Shown: positions 19,385 through 28,560 of the stretch, one piece after another
How positions within the stretch are numbered: position 1 is the first letter of the stretch
How the letters are laid out: every line of letters starts with the position of its first letter
Origin: a virus
IMG/VR virus record: IMGVR_UViG_3300045999_001945
Location: 1 to 40,227 of that record
DNA: 40,227 bases
Direction: 5' to 3' (one strand)
Made by a program: the position numbers and the translations under genes
Notes under the pieces: model-generated
Seen by the model: the letters and a program-made list of their open reading frames with translations, nothing else
What the model was told of the DNA's origin: nothing
Databases searched by the model: none

Positions 19385-19782
19385 TTCTTATCTCGCTCTT
19401 TGTTTAACTTCTCAATAGTTCTGTTCACAGAGTCCATTTCTCTAGTTTCATTGAGTGTCTTCGCTGCGTTGTTGATCGTAGCAACACCGGTGACTGGCAG
19501 AACACACTCTTTGTAGATTGGCTTCTCTACTTCTTTCTCAACAGTCTTGACGATGGTGCGTACCTTGCCAGCCATGTCTTGAAGTTTCTTCTCATATTCT
19601 AACGCAAGTTGATGCTTTCTGTCAATCTCAGATTGCAAATCTTTTTGTGCTTGAAGAGCCAAATTTGCTTGTTCTCTTACATGATCAGCTTCATTGTATC
19701 TAACGCCGGCGATGAAAGATAATGCAATCAATAATAATGCTCCTATTGCAGGAGCGAGTTTCCACAACAAAGTGATTGGCAT
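19381..19782 (-). CDS. i-spanin (Rz-like inner-membrane lysis protein), 133 aa
   Basis: An N-terminal transmembrane anchor (about residues 8-27) is followed by a long coiled-coil region (AQKDLQSEIDRKHQLALEYEKKL) and a C-terminal part with a Cys (KECVLPVTG, as in many Rz). This is the classic Rz layout: anchored in the inner membrane, reaching the outer-membrane lipoprotein. It overlaps the next gene by 4 bases. The two form the terminal part of the late block, where lysis genes are expected. Confidence 0.85.
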   Translation of the reverse strand: MPITLLWKLAPAIGALLLIALSFIAGVRYNEADHVREQANLALQAQKDLQSEIDRKHQLALEYEKKLQDMAGKVRTIVKTVEKEVEKPIYKECVLPVTGVATINNAAKTLNETREMDSVNRTIEKLNKERDKK

Positions 19783-20828
19783 TACTGCACCACAAGTTTC
19801 TTGTTTGGCGTCATGAAGTTCTTTTTGCGCATGACAGTCTTAGCGACAAGATCAAGTTCTTGCGACTTGTCATCCCACTTCAGAACGAACGGAAGATTGA
19901 TGTTTGTTTTCATATCGTTCAGCACAGCCTCTGCATCTTTACCTAATTTTGGAATTCTTGTACCATACATCTTGAATGTCTTTCTGAACAATTCACTCAA
20001 CTCATCAACAGTGATTTGCTTGATGTTTCTTTCGTCGTTGACTCGTTCAACGAAGTGTTTTGTGAACTGAATGTCTACGCCAACTGCTTTGAACAACGAA
20101 TCTGCATAACGCTCAACTTCTTTCAGGTCTTTGTCTGTGACATACTTAGGTGACTTGGTTGCATCCAAAGACTCTTTGAACATGCCACTCTTTCCGTAGC
20201 GAAGAAATGTCATTGCTCCAGTTCTTTCACATTGAAGAATGATGGGCTTGTTGGGATACTTTCTGCCATACTGACGAATATCTTCTCCAACTTCATCGTT
20301 GCCCACATAGTTCTCATACTTCAGATACTTGCGCTTACCAAGTCTTGCTTTCAAGTAGCGATCTTGATCAACAACAAAGACATCGTTGTTTGCAAATCTA
20401 CGCAACATCGTCTTTGACCCTTTTGGAGGATCACCTGTAGTTCCTGCTATGTTTCCACCGCCAACATTGTTCGCAATCTCTTCAGATAGAAACTCAGACT
20501 CATGATCATGGTAAAATCTTTCAAACAACTCTTCAACATTAGTCTCATCTAGATTTGATTGCTCTCTTATGAGAAACAGTGCTGCTGCATATGAAGCAAG
20601 TCTTGTTTTGCCAAAAGGTAACTTCTCAAGCAATCTTTTCAATCTTAAAATTAGAACATCAAACAGAGTAAAGGAGTCTTTCTCTTCTGGAGTTTTTCTG
20701 TCTTGAGGTTTCTTTGTGATGTTTCCCTCATCATCAATGATACCATACTTGAATGCGTCCCACTCCTTGAACGGAGTTGTCAATTTTCTAAGTATTCTGT
20801 ATACAAGATAGAGGTCTATAATTTTCAT
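19782..20828 (-). CDS. Conserved hypothetical protein, probably virion-associated, 348 aa
   Basis: Not recognised beyond a resemblance to unnamed proteins beside structural genes of cyanophage-type T4-like phages. Visible: an Arg/Lys-rich N-terminal helical region (LFDVLILRLKRLLEKLPFGKTRLASYAAALFL, about 55-86), a Gly-rich linker (NNVGGGNIAGTTGDPP, about 120-135) and a C-terminal domain with VDIQFTKHFVERVNDERN. That last phrase is typical of BrnT/phage T4-like toxin folds, but this is not evidence of toxicity. Its stop overlaps the i-spanin start by one base. A virion or assembly role is inferred from the neighbours. Confidence 0.72.
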   Translation of the reverse strand: MKIIDLYLVYRILRKLTTPFKEWDAFKYGIIDDEGNITKKPQDRKTPEEKDSFTLFDVLILRLKRLLEKLPFGKTRLASYAAALFLIREQSNLDETNVEELFERFYHDHESEFLSEEIANNVGGGNIAGTTGDPPKGSKTMLRRFANNDVFVVDQDRYLKARLGKRKYLKYENYVGNDEVGEDIRQYGRKYPNKPIILQCERTGAMTFLRYGKSGMFKESLDATKSPKYVTDKDLKEVERYADSLFKAVGVDIQFTKHFVERVNDERNIKQITVDELSELFRKTFKMYGTRIPKLGKDAEAVLNDMKTNINLPFVLKWDDKSQELDLVAKTVMRKKNFMTPNKKLVVQ

Positions 20829-21184
20829 TAGATTGTCTTCTTCAGTGTTTGATAGAGATTTAGGTCCAACACATCAATAGAGTTAACATCAACATAATTC
20901 AAATACAATAAGAATGCATTCAATACATCATGATCTGTTTTTTCAATTTTATACATTAGCATGTTGACTGTTGCTTCTACACCAAATACATTTGATAAGC
21001 ATATGATGTGATTCAAAATCAATCGCGATTTCAAATCACCCTTTTCATTATACTTATTTATCAGTCTCTTGATGTACTTGAAAGTTTTTAGATCATCTAA
21101 AAACTCCAACAAAGAAACGCAGTTAGAATTTTTGTAATTACTAACTGCGTATTCCTCAAAATTATCATCATCAAATAGTGTCAT
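20828..21184 (-). CDS. Conserved hypothetical T4-like phage protein, 118 aa
   Basis: A helical acidic protein with motifs FKYIKRLINKYNEKGDLKSRLILNHII split by the position I cannot name; the KYIKRL and RLILNH segments are typical of a conserved phage family without function (I believe DUF7207). The ATG at 21184 is chosen over a TTG at 21193. It overlaps its downstream neighbour by one base. Spacing to the tail-fibre-like gene is two bases, so it is part of the structural block. Confidence 0.75.
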   Translation of the reverse strand: MTLFDDDNFEEYAVSNYKNSNCVSLLEFLDDLKTFKYIKRLINKYNEKGDLKSRLILNHIICLSNVFGVEATVNMLMYKIEKTDHDVLNAFLLYLNYVDVNSIDVLDLNLYQTLKKTI

Positions 21185-21186
21185 TA

Positions 21187-21600
21187 TTACCAAGAAGTGT
21201 TCGCTGCAATTCTCGCTATTTGTGATGATGACACTGCTATGTAGAGGTAGTTAACATCCCATGCAATAGTGCCAATAGGCCAACCAACAAGAGTGTTGTT
21301 TGAGTTTGCCGGAGTTGATGATGTTCTAATACGGATTCTATTGTGATTGAAATCGGCTAGGCCAGCAACTTCAAATGTGTTAGTGGGCGTAACTTTAACA
21401 AAAGAACCACCAATAGTTGCATTAGACGATGCTCTGAGGTCTAATGTTGTAACAACAGTTTGCGCAGTTTCTCCGAAAAGATCACCAATCTCAATTTTTT
21501 TATTGACCGGTGAACCAACTGGATCATTTACAATCAGTAGAAGATCAGTGTTTGCTGCGGTTGTCGCAACAGGCAACTGTGTGATTTTTTTATCTGCCAT
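21187..21600 (-). CDS. Short fibre-like structural protein, 137 aa
   Basis: It starts MADKKITQLPVATTAANTD, a phrase I associate with the head or tail fibre proteins of T4-like marine phages, in which the N-terminus attaches and the rest is beta-rich and Asn/Thr-rich. Low Cys and Lys content fits a virion component. The whole protein is too short for a receptor-binding fibre, so it could be a whisker, head fibre or fibre base. A weak TATAAATT match (21664-21671) precedes it. Confidence 0.72.
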   Translation of the reverse strand: MADKKITQLPVATTAANTDLLLIVNDPVGSPVNKKIEIGDLFGETAQTVVTTLDLRASSNATIGGSFVKVTPTNTFEVAGLADFNHNRIRIRTSSTPANSNNTLVGWPIGTIAWDVNYLYIAVSSSQIARIAANTSW

Positions 21601-21663
21601 TTTTATTCCTTTACAATCCTATAAACCCAACTTAATGGGAATGCTACTACTGGGACTCAGACC

Positions 21664-21671
21664 AATTTATA
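21664..21671 (-). promoter_or_regulatory. Possible late promoter variant TATAAATT
   Basis: One mismatch to TATAAATA, in the short gap between 21600 and 21675, in front of the fibre-like gene. Confidence 0.35.
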
Positions 21672-21674
21672 TCA

Positions 21675-22148
21675 TCAAGAATCTGCTGCGACGGAATCAT
21701 CAGGTGCATCTGCTGTGATGCTACTCATCGCGACAAGATTTTCTACTTTGTAGCGTGTTCTACCGTGCATGTCTGTGTATGTAACATACTTGTTCCATCC
21801 AGCATTGTTCAAGCCTCGTGCCGCGTTAGCAGCAACTCCGGCTTCTGTAGTGTCAACGCCGATGATGTTTGCGATTTCTGATGACGGTACATACTTAGGT
21901 GAATCTTGACCAAAGATCGCAGCGCCAGTTGCATTAGCAGTAGCCCATGCTGGACCAATAGTCAATGATGTGTTATTTGCAATATCAATAATCTTAACAT
22001 GAGTGTTTGACGCATCGACGAAAAGACTTTCTCCGTTTTCTAATTCAGTCAGAAATGAAGTTCCTGATCCTGTGACAGTAACTGATGTGTTTACTACGCT
22101 TACAGTTCCAGTAACTGCAAATGCATCTCTTTTACCCCATAGTGCCAT
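21675..22148 (-). CDS. Virion structural protein-like, 157 aa
   Basis: It starts MALWGKRDAF, a recurring start of small structural proteins in T4-like cyanophages. The protein is rich in Ala, Thr, Val and Asn, with alternating strands (TGTVSVVNTSVTVTGSGTSF), and carries the phrase GWNKYVTYTDMHGRTRYKVE near 118-137 that I also recall from such proteins. It probably decorates head or neck. A CATAAATA late-promoter variant lies directly upstream (22201-22208), in line with late expression. Confidence 0.75.
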   Translation of the reverse strand: MALWGKRDAFAVTGTVSVVNTSVTVTGSGTSFLTELENGESLFVDASNTHVKIIDIANNTSLTIGPAWATANATGAAIFGQDSPKYVPSSEIANIIGVDTTEAGVAANAARGLNNAGWNKYVTYTDMHGRTRYKVENLVAMSSITADAPDDSVAADS

Positions 22149-22200
22149 GGTGTGTTCTCCTTTATGTTATCTCTTTTGTAAGATGAGAAATGGTTCGTTC

Positions 22201-22208
22201 TATTTATG
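22201..22208 (-). promoter_or_regulatory. Late promoter variant CATAAATA
   Basis: Overlaps the stop of the 593-aa gene and precedes the MALWGK structural gene by about 50 bases. One mismatch to TATAAATA, shared with 27444-27451. Confidence 0.55.
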
Positions 22209-23985
22209 CAACGCCTTTTTTCTCAATCTCTGGAGAAATTGTTATAGGCTCTTGCTTTCCGCTCAGTTTTTCACCTTTCTTCAAATTCTGTTTAGAATTT
22301 GGTTCTGGCTTTTTCTTCATTGCTTCGGTGAACATATTATTGAATTCTTGCTCAGTGTCTTCACATGTAGAAGTCATGCCAACTGTCTTACATGAAATAT
22401 TGGCTGGAGACTTCATCTTTTTGAAAGCCTTCATGAACTTGTCTGCAAGTTTTGGATTGTTTCCTGAAGCAGTCGGTCTACTAACCGCACCACCCATCAT
22501 TTCTGGATCACCCGCTTCTTGCACTTTCTTTTTTTTCTTTAGTGGCTCTGCGACCCACTTAGGCACACCAGAAGGAGTAGATTGCCCCTTCTCAAAGTGC
22601 TTTACCACTTGTGCAGCAGTCTCAACTTGCTCATTTGCTGCATGGTGTGCTTTTAGTTTTTTTACCATGTCATAGCCATGTTTCTTCGCAACATCTTCAT
22701 AGGCTGCTGCGACGGCTTCGGAAGGTTTCTTTCCAGTCTTATGATGCTTTGCGTAAGCTTGAGTGTATGACGTTCTCACATGAATTGAAGGTGCTTCTTC
22801 AACTACAGTTTCTTCAGTGTTCATTCTAGCATCTGCGCGTTCTTGCCCAGCAACTCTCTTGTTCAACTTGTGTGCAGTTTTGTTAGCCTCTGATGGTTTG
22901 TTGCTACGAATGAATTCGCCGAGTTTCTTGTGGAGTTTTTCTGTCTCTGCTGTTGACTTCTTGTTGTATGAGTAAACAGTGTCTTTGTTTAGTTCGTCAA
23001 CTTGTTCTACTCCTTCCGCCACATCTTCTTTTGGTTCTGGTAAGCGTAACTTTTTACGCATTTCAGGACTTATAGACTTTAGTCTTTTTTGTTGTTCTTT
23101 TTCGCGCTGGGCTATTGCTTCTGGACTGTTATTACGCTTTTCTCTACGATCACCACTTGGTGTACGATTATCCATTTCTGTAACACTCTCAACTTCTTCT
23201 GAGTATGAACGATTAGACTTAGGATCGTATCCACCCAATGGGCGAGAGTTGCCTGTAGGAGCAGCATGTGTTGGCTTTAGCCCAGCCCTCTTCTTTGCCA
23301 ACTCTTCAGCTTCTTTTTTCTTCTGCTCAGGAGTAACTAGGCGCGCATTTGGATTCTTCTGTCTTGCCATAGCTAGGAAGTCTGCGCCAAAGTTCTCTTT
23401 GACAAGATCACTCATCTTGACTTGATGGCGCTTGACGCCATATCTGTCCTTGACTTTCACAAGAACATCGTCGCCCCGAACCTTCTCTACAGTTCCACTC
23501 TTCTTCATCTTAGTGCCAGGCGCAGCTTTCAATTCGTGATGGAAAGAAACTGTGTCTCCGACTTTGGCTTCGTAGATTTCAACTTCTTCTTTCAATGCAG
23601 CATCTACGATGTCGTCAATATGATCATGAACACCTTGCCCGCGCCCAGGCTTCTTCTTGTTCCAGTTGATAACCCAATTGCCAGCATCGTCGTCAAGAGA
23701 AAAGTCACCAATCTCTTTTCCGTCTTTCTTGATTGTATGAACGCCTTGCCCACGAACAAGTTCTACGGAACCTTTCTTGATAGACTTTGCACCAGACTTC
23801 CATTGACTTGCCATTGAACCTTCTTCAAGTTCAAGTTCTTCATTCTTTGGCACACAATTAGGAACTTCTTTGCCGTTCTTCTTCTTTGTGCCGACCATTT
23901 CGTAGTTGTCCCAGCAAGGGTCTTCACCCTTCATATTTTTCTTTTTGGCTTCTGACAGCCCAAGAAGTTCCTTTATCGTTTTCAT
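22204..23985 (-). CDS. Large charged head-type protein with capsid-targeting-like N-terminus, 593 aa
   Basis: The N-terminus MKTIKELLGLSEAKK resembles the T4 capsid-targeting sequence. Residues 17-48 hold a CWDNYEM..GTKKKNGKEVPNCVP motif that I recall as recurring in phage virion proteins. The rest is a mosaic of charged segments: two VRGQGVHTIKKDGKE-type basic modules near 80-120, a beta-barrel-like EAKVGDTVSFHH (about 139-150), and DELNKDTVYSYNKKS (about 330-344), which echoes a motif in the next gene. Low complexity Glu/Lys stretches are abundant. It may be an internal or core protein packaged with DNA. Enzymatic motifs are absent. Confidence 0.72.
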   Translation of the reverse strand: MKTIKELLGLSEAKKKNMKGEDPCWDNYEMVGTKKKNGKEVPNCVPKNEELELEEGSMASQWKSGAKSIKKGSVELVRGQGVHTIKKDGKEIGDFSLDDDAGNWVINWNKKKPGRGQGVHDHIDDIVDAALKEEVEIYEAKVGDTVSFHHELKAAPGTKMKKSGTVEKVRGDDVLVKVKDRYGVKRHQVKMSDLVKENFGADFLAMARQKNPNARLVTPEQKKKEAEELAKKRAGLKPTHAAPTGNSRPLGGYDPKSNRSYSEEVESVTEMDNRTPSGDRREKRNNSPEAIAQREKEQQKRLKSISPEMRKKLRLPEPKEDVAEGVEQVDELNKDTVYSYNKKSTAETEKLHKKLGEFIRSNKPSEANKTAHKLNKRVAGQERADARMNTEETVVEEAPSIHVRTSYTQAYAKHHKTGKKPSEAVAAAYEDVAKKHGYDMVKKLKAHHAANEQVETAAQVVKHFEKGQSTPSGVPKWVAEPLKKKKKVQEAGDPEMMGGAVSRPTASGNNPKLADKFMKAFKKMKSPANISCKTVGMTSTCEDTEQEFNNMFTEAMKKKPEPNSKQNLKKGEKLSGKQEPITISPEIEKKGVA

Positions 23986-23988
23986 GTT

Positions 23989-25056
23989 TTATTCCTTAGC
24001 AGTTCCTGCGTTCAAAGACTCAATGAATTCAAACTCTTCTTTGGTCAGTTTGTCTACAGCCTTACCGATATTTTCACGGTGCTTCCAACCCTTCATGAAG
24101 GCTCTGTTTGATTTGTCGTTACTCTTTTTTGCTTGGGAGTAGTTCTGATCTTTTCTAGCAGCCTCAGAGTCCATAGCGTGTTTGCGTGTGACTGCGCCCA
24201 TTGCAGCAACATCATGACTGCGCTTTTTGATGTAACTCGCTAGTGTGTTCTTGCTCAACTCATCCAATTGATTGTAGTCTTCAGTCTGCATGAAGGATTC
24301 AATGTCTTTAGGGGAAAAGTCATCTAGAGAGACTTCTTCTCTATAGTCTCCTCTTTGTAGTCTACCCGCTTCTTTTTTACCGTACTTTGCAGCAACATGC
24401 TTTTCAATTCTGCGCATTGTTTTTGTCGCATTATGGAAGTCAGACTTTTCATCTTTATTGCTAGTGTCGGCAGTACCTTGATGCATTGAATGGAGTTCGT
24501 GTGCGCGATGTAGAGTCTTCAACTTGTGCTTGTGCAAATCTGCGCTTGGTGAAACATCATCTTCATCACGCGAGCGATGATAATCCGCTTGTCTTTCGTA
24601 AGCATCTCTTCTTGCGGCAGGTGAGATTGCCAATTCTTCAAGTTCTTCTTCCTCGGCAAAATACTCTTCATTGGTATGCTTCGCTCTCTCAGCGGCACTC
24701 AATACAGCAGCACGATCCTTATAGTCGCCCCTGTATACGCCCTTCTTTAGGTAAGGCTTGTACTTGTCTTGATGCTCTGGCTTGATGTGCTTTAGAACCT
24801 TTTTTGCTCCTGGGTGCATATCGCCCTTTAGTTCCTCTTCGACAGATTCAACTTCTTCATGCTTTGCTGTGTGCATGGCATCTAGTTCATTGAAGAACTT
24901 CTTCTTCTGGTCAGCAGTCATATCGCTCATTGACTTGATGCCTTTTTTTGCCATGTGTGCTTGAACTTTCTTCTGATACTCATTCGCTTCATCCAAGGCT
25001 GCTTTTGATGCGTCCAGAAGACCCTGTGGAATTCCAAATTTGTTTGCTAGTGACAT
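23989..25056 (-). CDS. Helical charged virion-type protein, 355 aa
   Basis: It starts MSLANKFGIPQGLLDASK, typical of a cyanophage-type structural family. Most of the protein is alpha-helical with many Lys/Glu/His. LDELSKNTLASYIKKRS (about 289-305) is a motif that recurs in related phage proteins (compare the previous gene). It may form part of a scaffold or internal core. The ATG at 25056 has AAGGAG 8 bases upstream; longer in-frame extensions run into the neighbouring gene and lack such a site. The gap to the large nucleotidyltransferase gene is 32 bases. Confidence 0.75.
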   Translation of the reverse strand: MSLANKFGIPQGLLDASKAALDEANEYQKKVQAHMAKKGIKSMSDMTADQKKKFFNELDAMHTAKHEEVESVEEELKGDMHPGAKKVLKHIKPEHQDKYKPYLKKGVYRGDYKDRAAVLSAAERAKHTNEEYFAEEEELEELAISPAARRDAYERQADYHRSRDEDDVSPSADLHKHKLKTLHRAHELHSMHQGTADTSNKDEKSDFHNATKTMRRIEKHVAAKYGKKEAGRLQRGDYREEVSLDDFSPKDIESFMQTEDYNQLDELSKNTLASYIKKRSHDVAAMGAVTRKHAMDSEAARKDQNYSQAKKSNDKSNRAFMKGWKHRENIGKAVDKLTKEEFEFIESLNAGTAKE

Positions 25057-25088
25057 GTTGATATCTCCTTGATTGTATGTGTTGTTCT

Positions 25089-27383
25089 TTACCATGCTGC
25101 GCAAGACCAGTATTTTGCTTTCCACTTTGGTCCTGGTTCGTCGCAATTATGTCTTGCACGGAAACTCTTTCTTCTCTCTGGATTGTCTTTTTTGATTTCC
25201 ATATTAGGATCACCGAAACGAACAATCACAACTTTATCGTTTGGTCCCATTGTGTACACCGCAGACTTCTTTGGTCCATCTGGTGTGTAGAATGGCTTGT
25301 TTAGCGTAACGTCTTTGCCCTGATACTGCGCTTCGTGAAGAACTAGATCCCAATCTACTTCTTCAACGATTTCATCTTGACACTCATCGCAACACGCTTC
25401 TTCGCTGTACAACTTGAATGCTCTCTGAAGATTTGCACTGTTGATTGCTTCTAGTGCTTTATCTGCTGAGTATCTAGCCATCGTGATTTCTTGGCTCTGC
25501 CCGGGTGTTGCTCTAGCATAGGCTAATCTAGCTGCATCTGTGCCGTACTCAAGAACACCCTCTGCAAACTGTGAGAACTTATTGTTTCTCTGAACAGACT
25601 CCCATAAATCAGCATCATCGTGCTTGATTGTAGCACCGCCACTGACGAATGAATTGACTCTAGCAAATGCCCATTGTTGTGGAGTCATTGATGCAGATTC
25701 ATCATATGATTGAAGACCCCTCAAGTATACTTCTCGGATAGTTGAATAGTCAATTCCACTCTTTTCGGATTTCTTGTGAAGTGCGTTTAGCGTTTCTACG
25801 ATATGTTCTAGATCAGACTCAAATCCCTCTGTTTCCATTCCATACATTGCATCTTCAGCGTCTGCGTAATCATCTTCGCTTTCGTCATCATCTTCTTCTT
25901 CATCATCATCATCAGAGAACTCAAGATAATCTTTGACGCTTGCAATGTAATCTGTGGCGAGACTGACTTTAGATTGAACCCATGCTTCTGGCTCTTCTTC
26001 CATATTACTGATTGTCACTAGCAAACTTCTCGCATCTTCAATCATTGCGCGAAGTTCAATCTGGATCATCTCTAGACCATCAATCTCAGTTTCGTCTTCT
26101 TCCTCTTCTTCTTGCTCCATCAGATACTGTTCAAACTGAGGACCAACCAACTTGACACCCGTGACTTTGTGAATCAACTTCCATGCTTCTCTATCTTTAC
26201 CTGCACCAATCAACGCTTTCATCTGTTTCTTTTGTTCATCTGTTGCCTTCTGGAAGAAAGCAAACATTTCCATTGCACCGATGTTTCCTTGATACGCCAG
26301 TTCATTGATTTGAGTTTCTTCTTTGACGGATGAACCAACGACATGACGCAGTGTTTCTTTTTGTCTGACAGTTGGCATTAGTCGTGCGGCCAGTTTCTTG
26401 ATCACAGGCGCAAGTCTCTGCATTCTTGTGTCTACTGAAATCTTTTCACCAGTGGAAAGATTGGAATACTGTTTGCCTCCAGCCATGTGCATTCTCAAGA
26501 AGTTTCTTGCCATCTTCAGAGATCGTTGTTTCAAACGCTCAGGATTTGCATATCTTCTCATTGCAAGGGTTCTTGCTCTTTGCACTCTCTTCTGGAGACG
26601 CTTGAATCTTGTCGCTCTCATCATACGCTGAGAGTAGTTGAGAACTGCTTCTTTCACATCTTCCTTATCGTCTTCTTCAGACTCTTCATCATCTTCTTTT
26701 CTTTTCTTTCCCAAGACGATTCTGTGTGCAGGATACTTCTTACCACTCTTGCTTACTTTGTAGTCTGCTGTAGTCTGTTCGCCCTCTTCCAGTTCAACGC
26801 TTTCGTCCAACTTCATGCCCTTTCTCACTGCGTTATAGAGTTCTTTTGCGTCTGAGTCAGACAACTTAGATGGAACACCCTGTTTGAAGTTCGCAAAGTC
26901 TTCATCTGCTGCAAACTTGCGCATCTTTGATCCAGACATACCCTCTACGCCCTCTGCGTCTGGATCTCTTTCTCCGGCGGATACAATTTCAATGGAATCA
27001 AATGTGAAGTCTTTGCCGTTGTATTTCTCAAGCAATGTTCTGAATTCTGGAACACGATCACTGCCAACAACAACCACAAGATTGGAATACTTACCAGTCA
27101 ACTCTTTAGCAACTTCAATGATAGTTCGTGCTGCTGAGTTCTGCACCATTGGACCAAAAGCCTTCTTTGCGAATTTGACTTTAGCGTCAAACGACAGAGG
27201 ATCTTTTTTGGGATTAGTGGAATGTGAGAGATATAACTTTGCGTCTGCGCTACGCGATGCAGCTTCTGACTTGAGTTTGTTTGCGAGTTTTTCGTGCCCG
27301 TTTGTCATCGGATTCATTCTTCCGAATGACACCACAACGGTAGACTTTTTCGCTTCAGTGAGATGTGTTTTGAATTTTTTCAT
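25089..27383 (-). CDS. Nucleotidyltransferase-domain virion-type protein, 764 aa
   Basis: Residues 1-12 (MKKFKTHLTEAK) look like a capsid-targeting tag. Residues 16-190 are a cytidylyltransferase/NMN adenylyltransferase-like Rossmann domain: VVVSFGRMNPMTNGHEKL carries the (H/T)xGH site and GMSGSKMRKFA the SxxxxR-type site, with VVVVGSDRVPEF between. That domain would transfer a nucleotide, for example making NAD or activating a small substrate. The remaining 570 residues are helical with an acidic run (DDDDEEEDDDESEDDY, about 497-512) and a C-terminal ERRKSFRARHNCDEPG..YWSCAAW motif that I associate with structural phage proteins. A late promoter (27444) precedes it. It may be packaged and injected. 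Confidence 0.82.
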   Translation of the reverse strand: MKKFKTHLTEAKKSTVVVSFGRMNPMTNGHEKLANKLKSEAASRSADAKLYLSHSTNPKKDPLSFDAKVKFAKKAFGPMVQNSAARTIIEVAKELTGKYSNLVVVVGSDRVPEFRTLLEKYNGKDFTFDSIEIVSAGERDPDAEGVEGMSGSKMRKFAADEDFANFKQGVPSKLSDSDAKELYNAVRKGMKLDESVELEEGEQTTADYKVSKSGKKYPAHRIVLGKKRKEDDEESEEDDKEDVKEAVLNYSQRMMRATRFKRLQKRVQRARTLAMRRYANPERLKQRSLKMARNFLRMHMAGGKQYSNLSTGEKISVDTRMQRLAPVIKKLAARLMPTVRQKETLRHVVGSSVKEETQINELAYQGNIGAMEMFAFFQKATDEQKKQMKALIGAGKDREAWKLIHKVTGVKLVGPQFEQYLMEQEEEEEDETEIDGLEMIQIELRAMIEDARSLLVTISNMEEEPEAWVQSKVSLATDYIASVKDYLEFSDDDDEEEDDDESEDDYADAEDAMYGMETEGFESDLEHIVETLNALHKKSEKSGIDYSTIREVYLRGLQSYDESASMTPQQWAFARVNSFVSGGATIKHDDADLWESVQRNNKFSQFAEGVLEYGTDAARLAYARATPGQSQEITMARYSADKALEAINSANLQRAFKLYSEEACCDECQDEIVEEVDWDLVLHEAQYQGKDVTLNKPFYTPDGPKKSAVYTMGPNDKVVIVRFGDPNMEIKKDNPERRKSFRARHNCDEPGPKWKAKYWSCAAW

Positions 27384-27443
27384 GCTTGGAGGTTCCCTTG
27401 GGCTTATCCTAGCAGGTTTGCCTTAACCTAACTGCTGATATTC

Positions 27444-27451
27444 TATTTATG
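27444..27451 (-). promoter_or_regulatory. Late promoter variant CATAAATA
   Basis: About 60 bases upstream of the 764-aa gene, in the gap after the nuclease-like gene. Confidence 0.55.
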
Positions 27452-27455
27452 ATAA

Positions 27456-28484
27456 TTAGAATTTGAACACTAGAAGACCTGATCTTGTCGCCATCAACTT
27501 GTGTGGATAGATTGCAACTCTAGCGCCATTGTATCGTTTTCCTTTGTAGTCAAAGCCTCTACCTGCTCTAAATGTTGCGCCAAATACTGGAGCATATCCG
27601 CCAGTAAAGTGAGACATATCACCAGATAAGCTCATGTGAGAACTGAAGTCTAGTTCAACGTATCTTCCCTTGTCGTTTAAGACTGGCTTTCCTTGACCAA
27701 TCAATTGAGTGTGCTGAAGAGAAAACGCTTGACCATAATCTGGTCCATAAATTGACATGTTGGCTAGATCAGTGTTATTGAATGTTGCCATGACTGGCGA
27801 TGATAGTTGATTTGATGTGCCAAGAACATCAGCGACTTTCTGTAGGAACTTTTGCACAAGAGGATGATTGTAGATTGCTGCGCCGGCTTGCTCTGATAGA
27901 CCACCGTACTGTTGGAATGCTTCTGGTCCACCCTCTTTCTTGTGTGACACATAAATGCCGCCGGGACCAAGAGGATTCTTTTTGTCTTTGCAAAGAATGA
28001 TGTCCGCTTTAGGATCACCACGAACACGGCCCTGTCTCTTTATTGCAGTGTCAACTTTGATGGCATAAGAGATATCTTTATAAGTCTTCGTGTCACCCTT
28101 CAATCTGATGTCAATTTTACCGCCGTTTTCTAGAATGTAATTGTTGATGGCATCTACAACTTCATCTTCGTATTGCGTTCCGTTTCCGCCAGTTGGCTTT
28201 CTGATCTTTGTGATTGGAAAGTATCCCTTTGTCGCACCAACTTTGACTTCGGCGACTTTCATTCCACCCAATTCAAATAACTTTGGACTGGTTATGTTGA
28301 ACTTGGTTCCTGTTTTGTATAGCTTAGTGCCACTCTGAACAAGACCCGTTCCTTTTTTCACAAAAAGATGTGTTTCCAATCCCTTGTCGATCTCAAATTC
28401 GACTTCAGCAAAACGCTTATTGTCTGTGACATATTTGACAAACGACAATCTGCCATCTGTCGCTTTTTGAGAAAGAACTGCCAT
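27456..28484 (-). CDS. Possible PD-(D/E)XK nuclease-like phage protein, 342 aa
   Basis: The N-terminal 100 residues are a beta-rich module. The central region shows YEDEVVDAINNYILENG (about 105-121), then GDPKADIILCKDK (about 155-167) and GGIYVSHKKEGG (about 173-184). The Asp-x(n)-hydrophobic-H-K arrangement resembles a restriction-endonuclease-like core in which the Glu of E-x-K is replaced. FQQYGGLSEQAG follows. This phrase set recurs in marine T4-like phages, as I recall. Nuclease activity is inference only. It lies among structural genes and may be a virion component. Confidence 0.65.
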   Translation of the reverse strand: MAVLSQKATDGRLSFVKYVTDNKRFAEVEFEIDKGLETHLFVKKGTGLVQSGTKLYKTGTKFNITSPKLFELGGMKVAEVKVGATKGYFPITKIRKPTGGNGTQYEDEVVDAINNYILENGGKIDIRLKGDTKTYKDISYAIKVDTAIKRQGRVRGDPKADIILCKDKKNPLGPGGIYVSHKKEGGPEAFQQYGGLSEQAGAAIYNHPLVQKFLQKVADVLGTSNQLSSPVMATFNNTDLANMSIYGPDYGQAFSLQHTQLIGQGKPVLNDKGRYVELDFSSHMSLSGDMSHFTGGYAPVFGATFRAGRGFDYKGKRYNGARVAIYPHKLMATRSGLLVFKF

Positions 28485-28560
28485 CTAATTTCCTCTTTAT
28501 CTATTGACTTTGACTTGACACTATGTTACATTACTGTGTACCCTATGACAATGAATAATC

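Noticed and set aside
19782-20828. BrnT-like toxin from the phrase VQFTKHFVERVND-type
   Set aside because: The match is a short phrase in a 348-aa protein among structural genes; no antitoxin or toxin active site is visible.
22979-23425. Plus-strand ORF (148 aa) opposite the 593-aa gene
   Set aside because: Translation is Ser/Phe/Leu-rich as expected for the antisense of a Glu/Lys-rich gene; no ribosome binding site.
26884-27426. Plus-strand ORF (180 aa) opposite the nucleotidyltransferase gene
   Set aside because: Antisense of a clear domain; no other plus-strand genes in the window support it.
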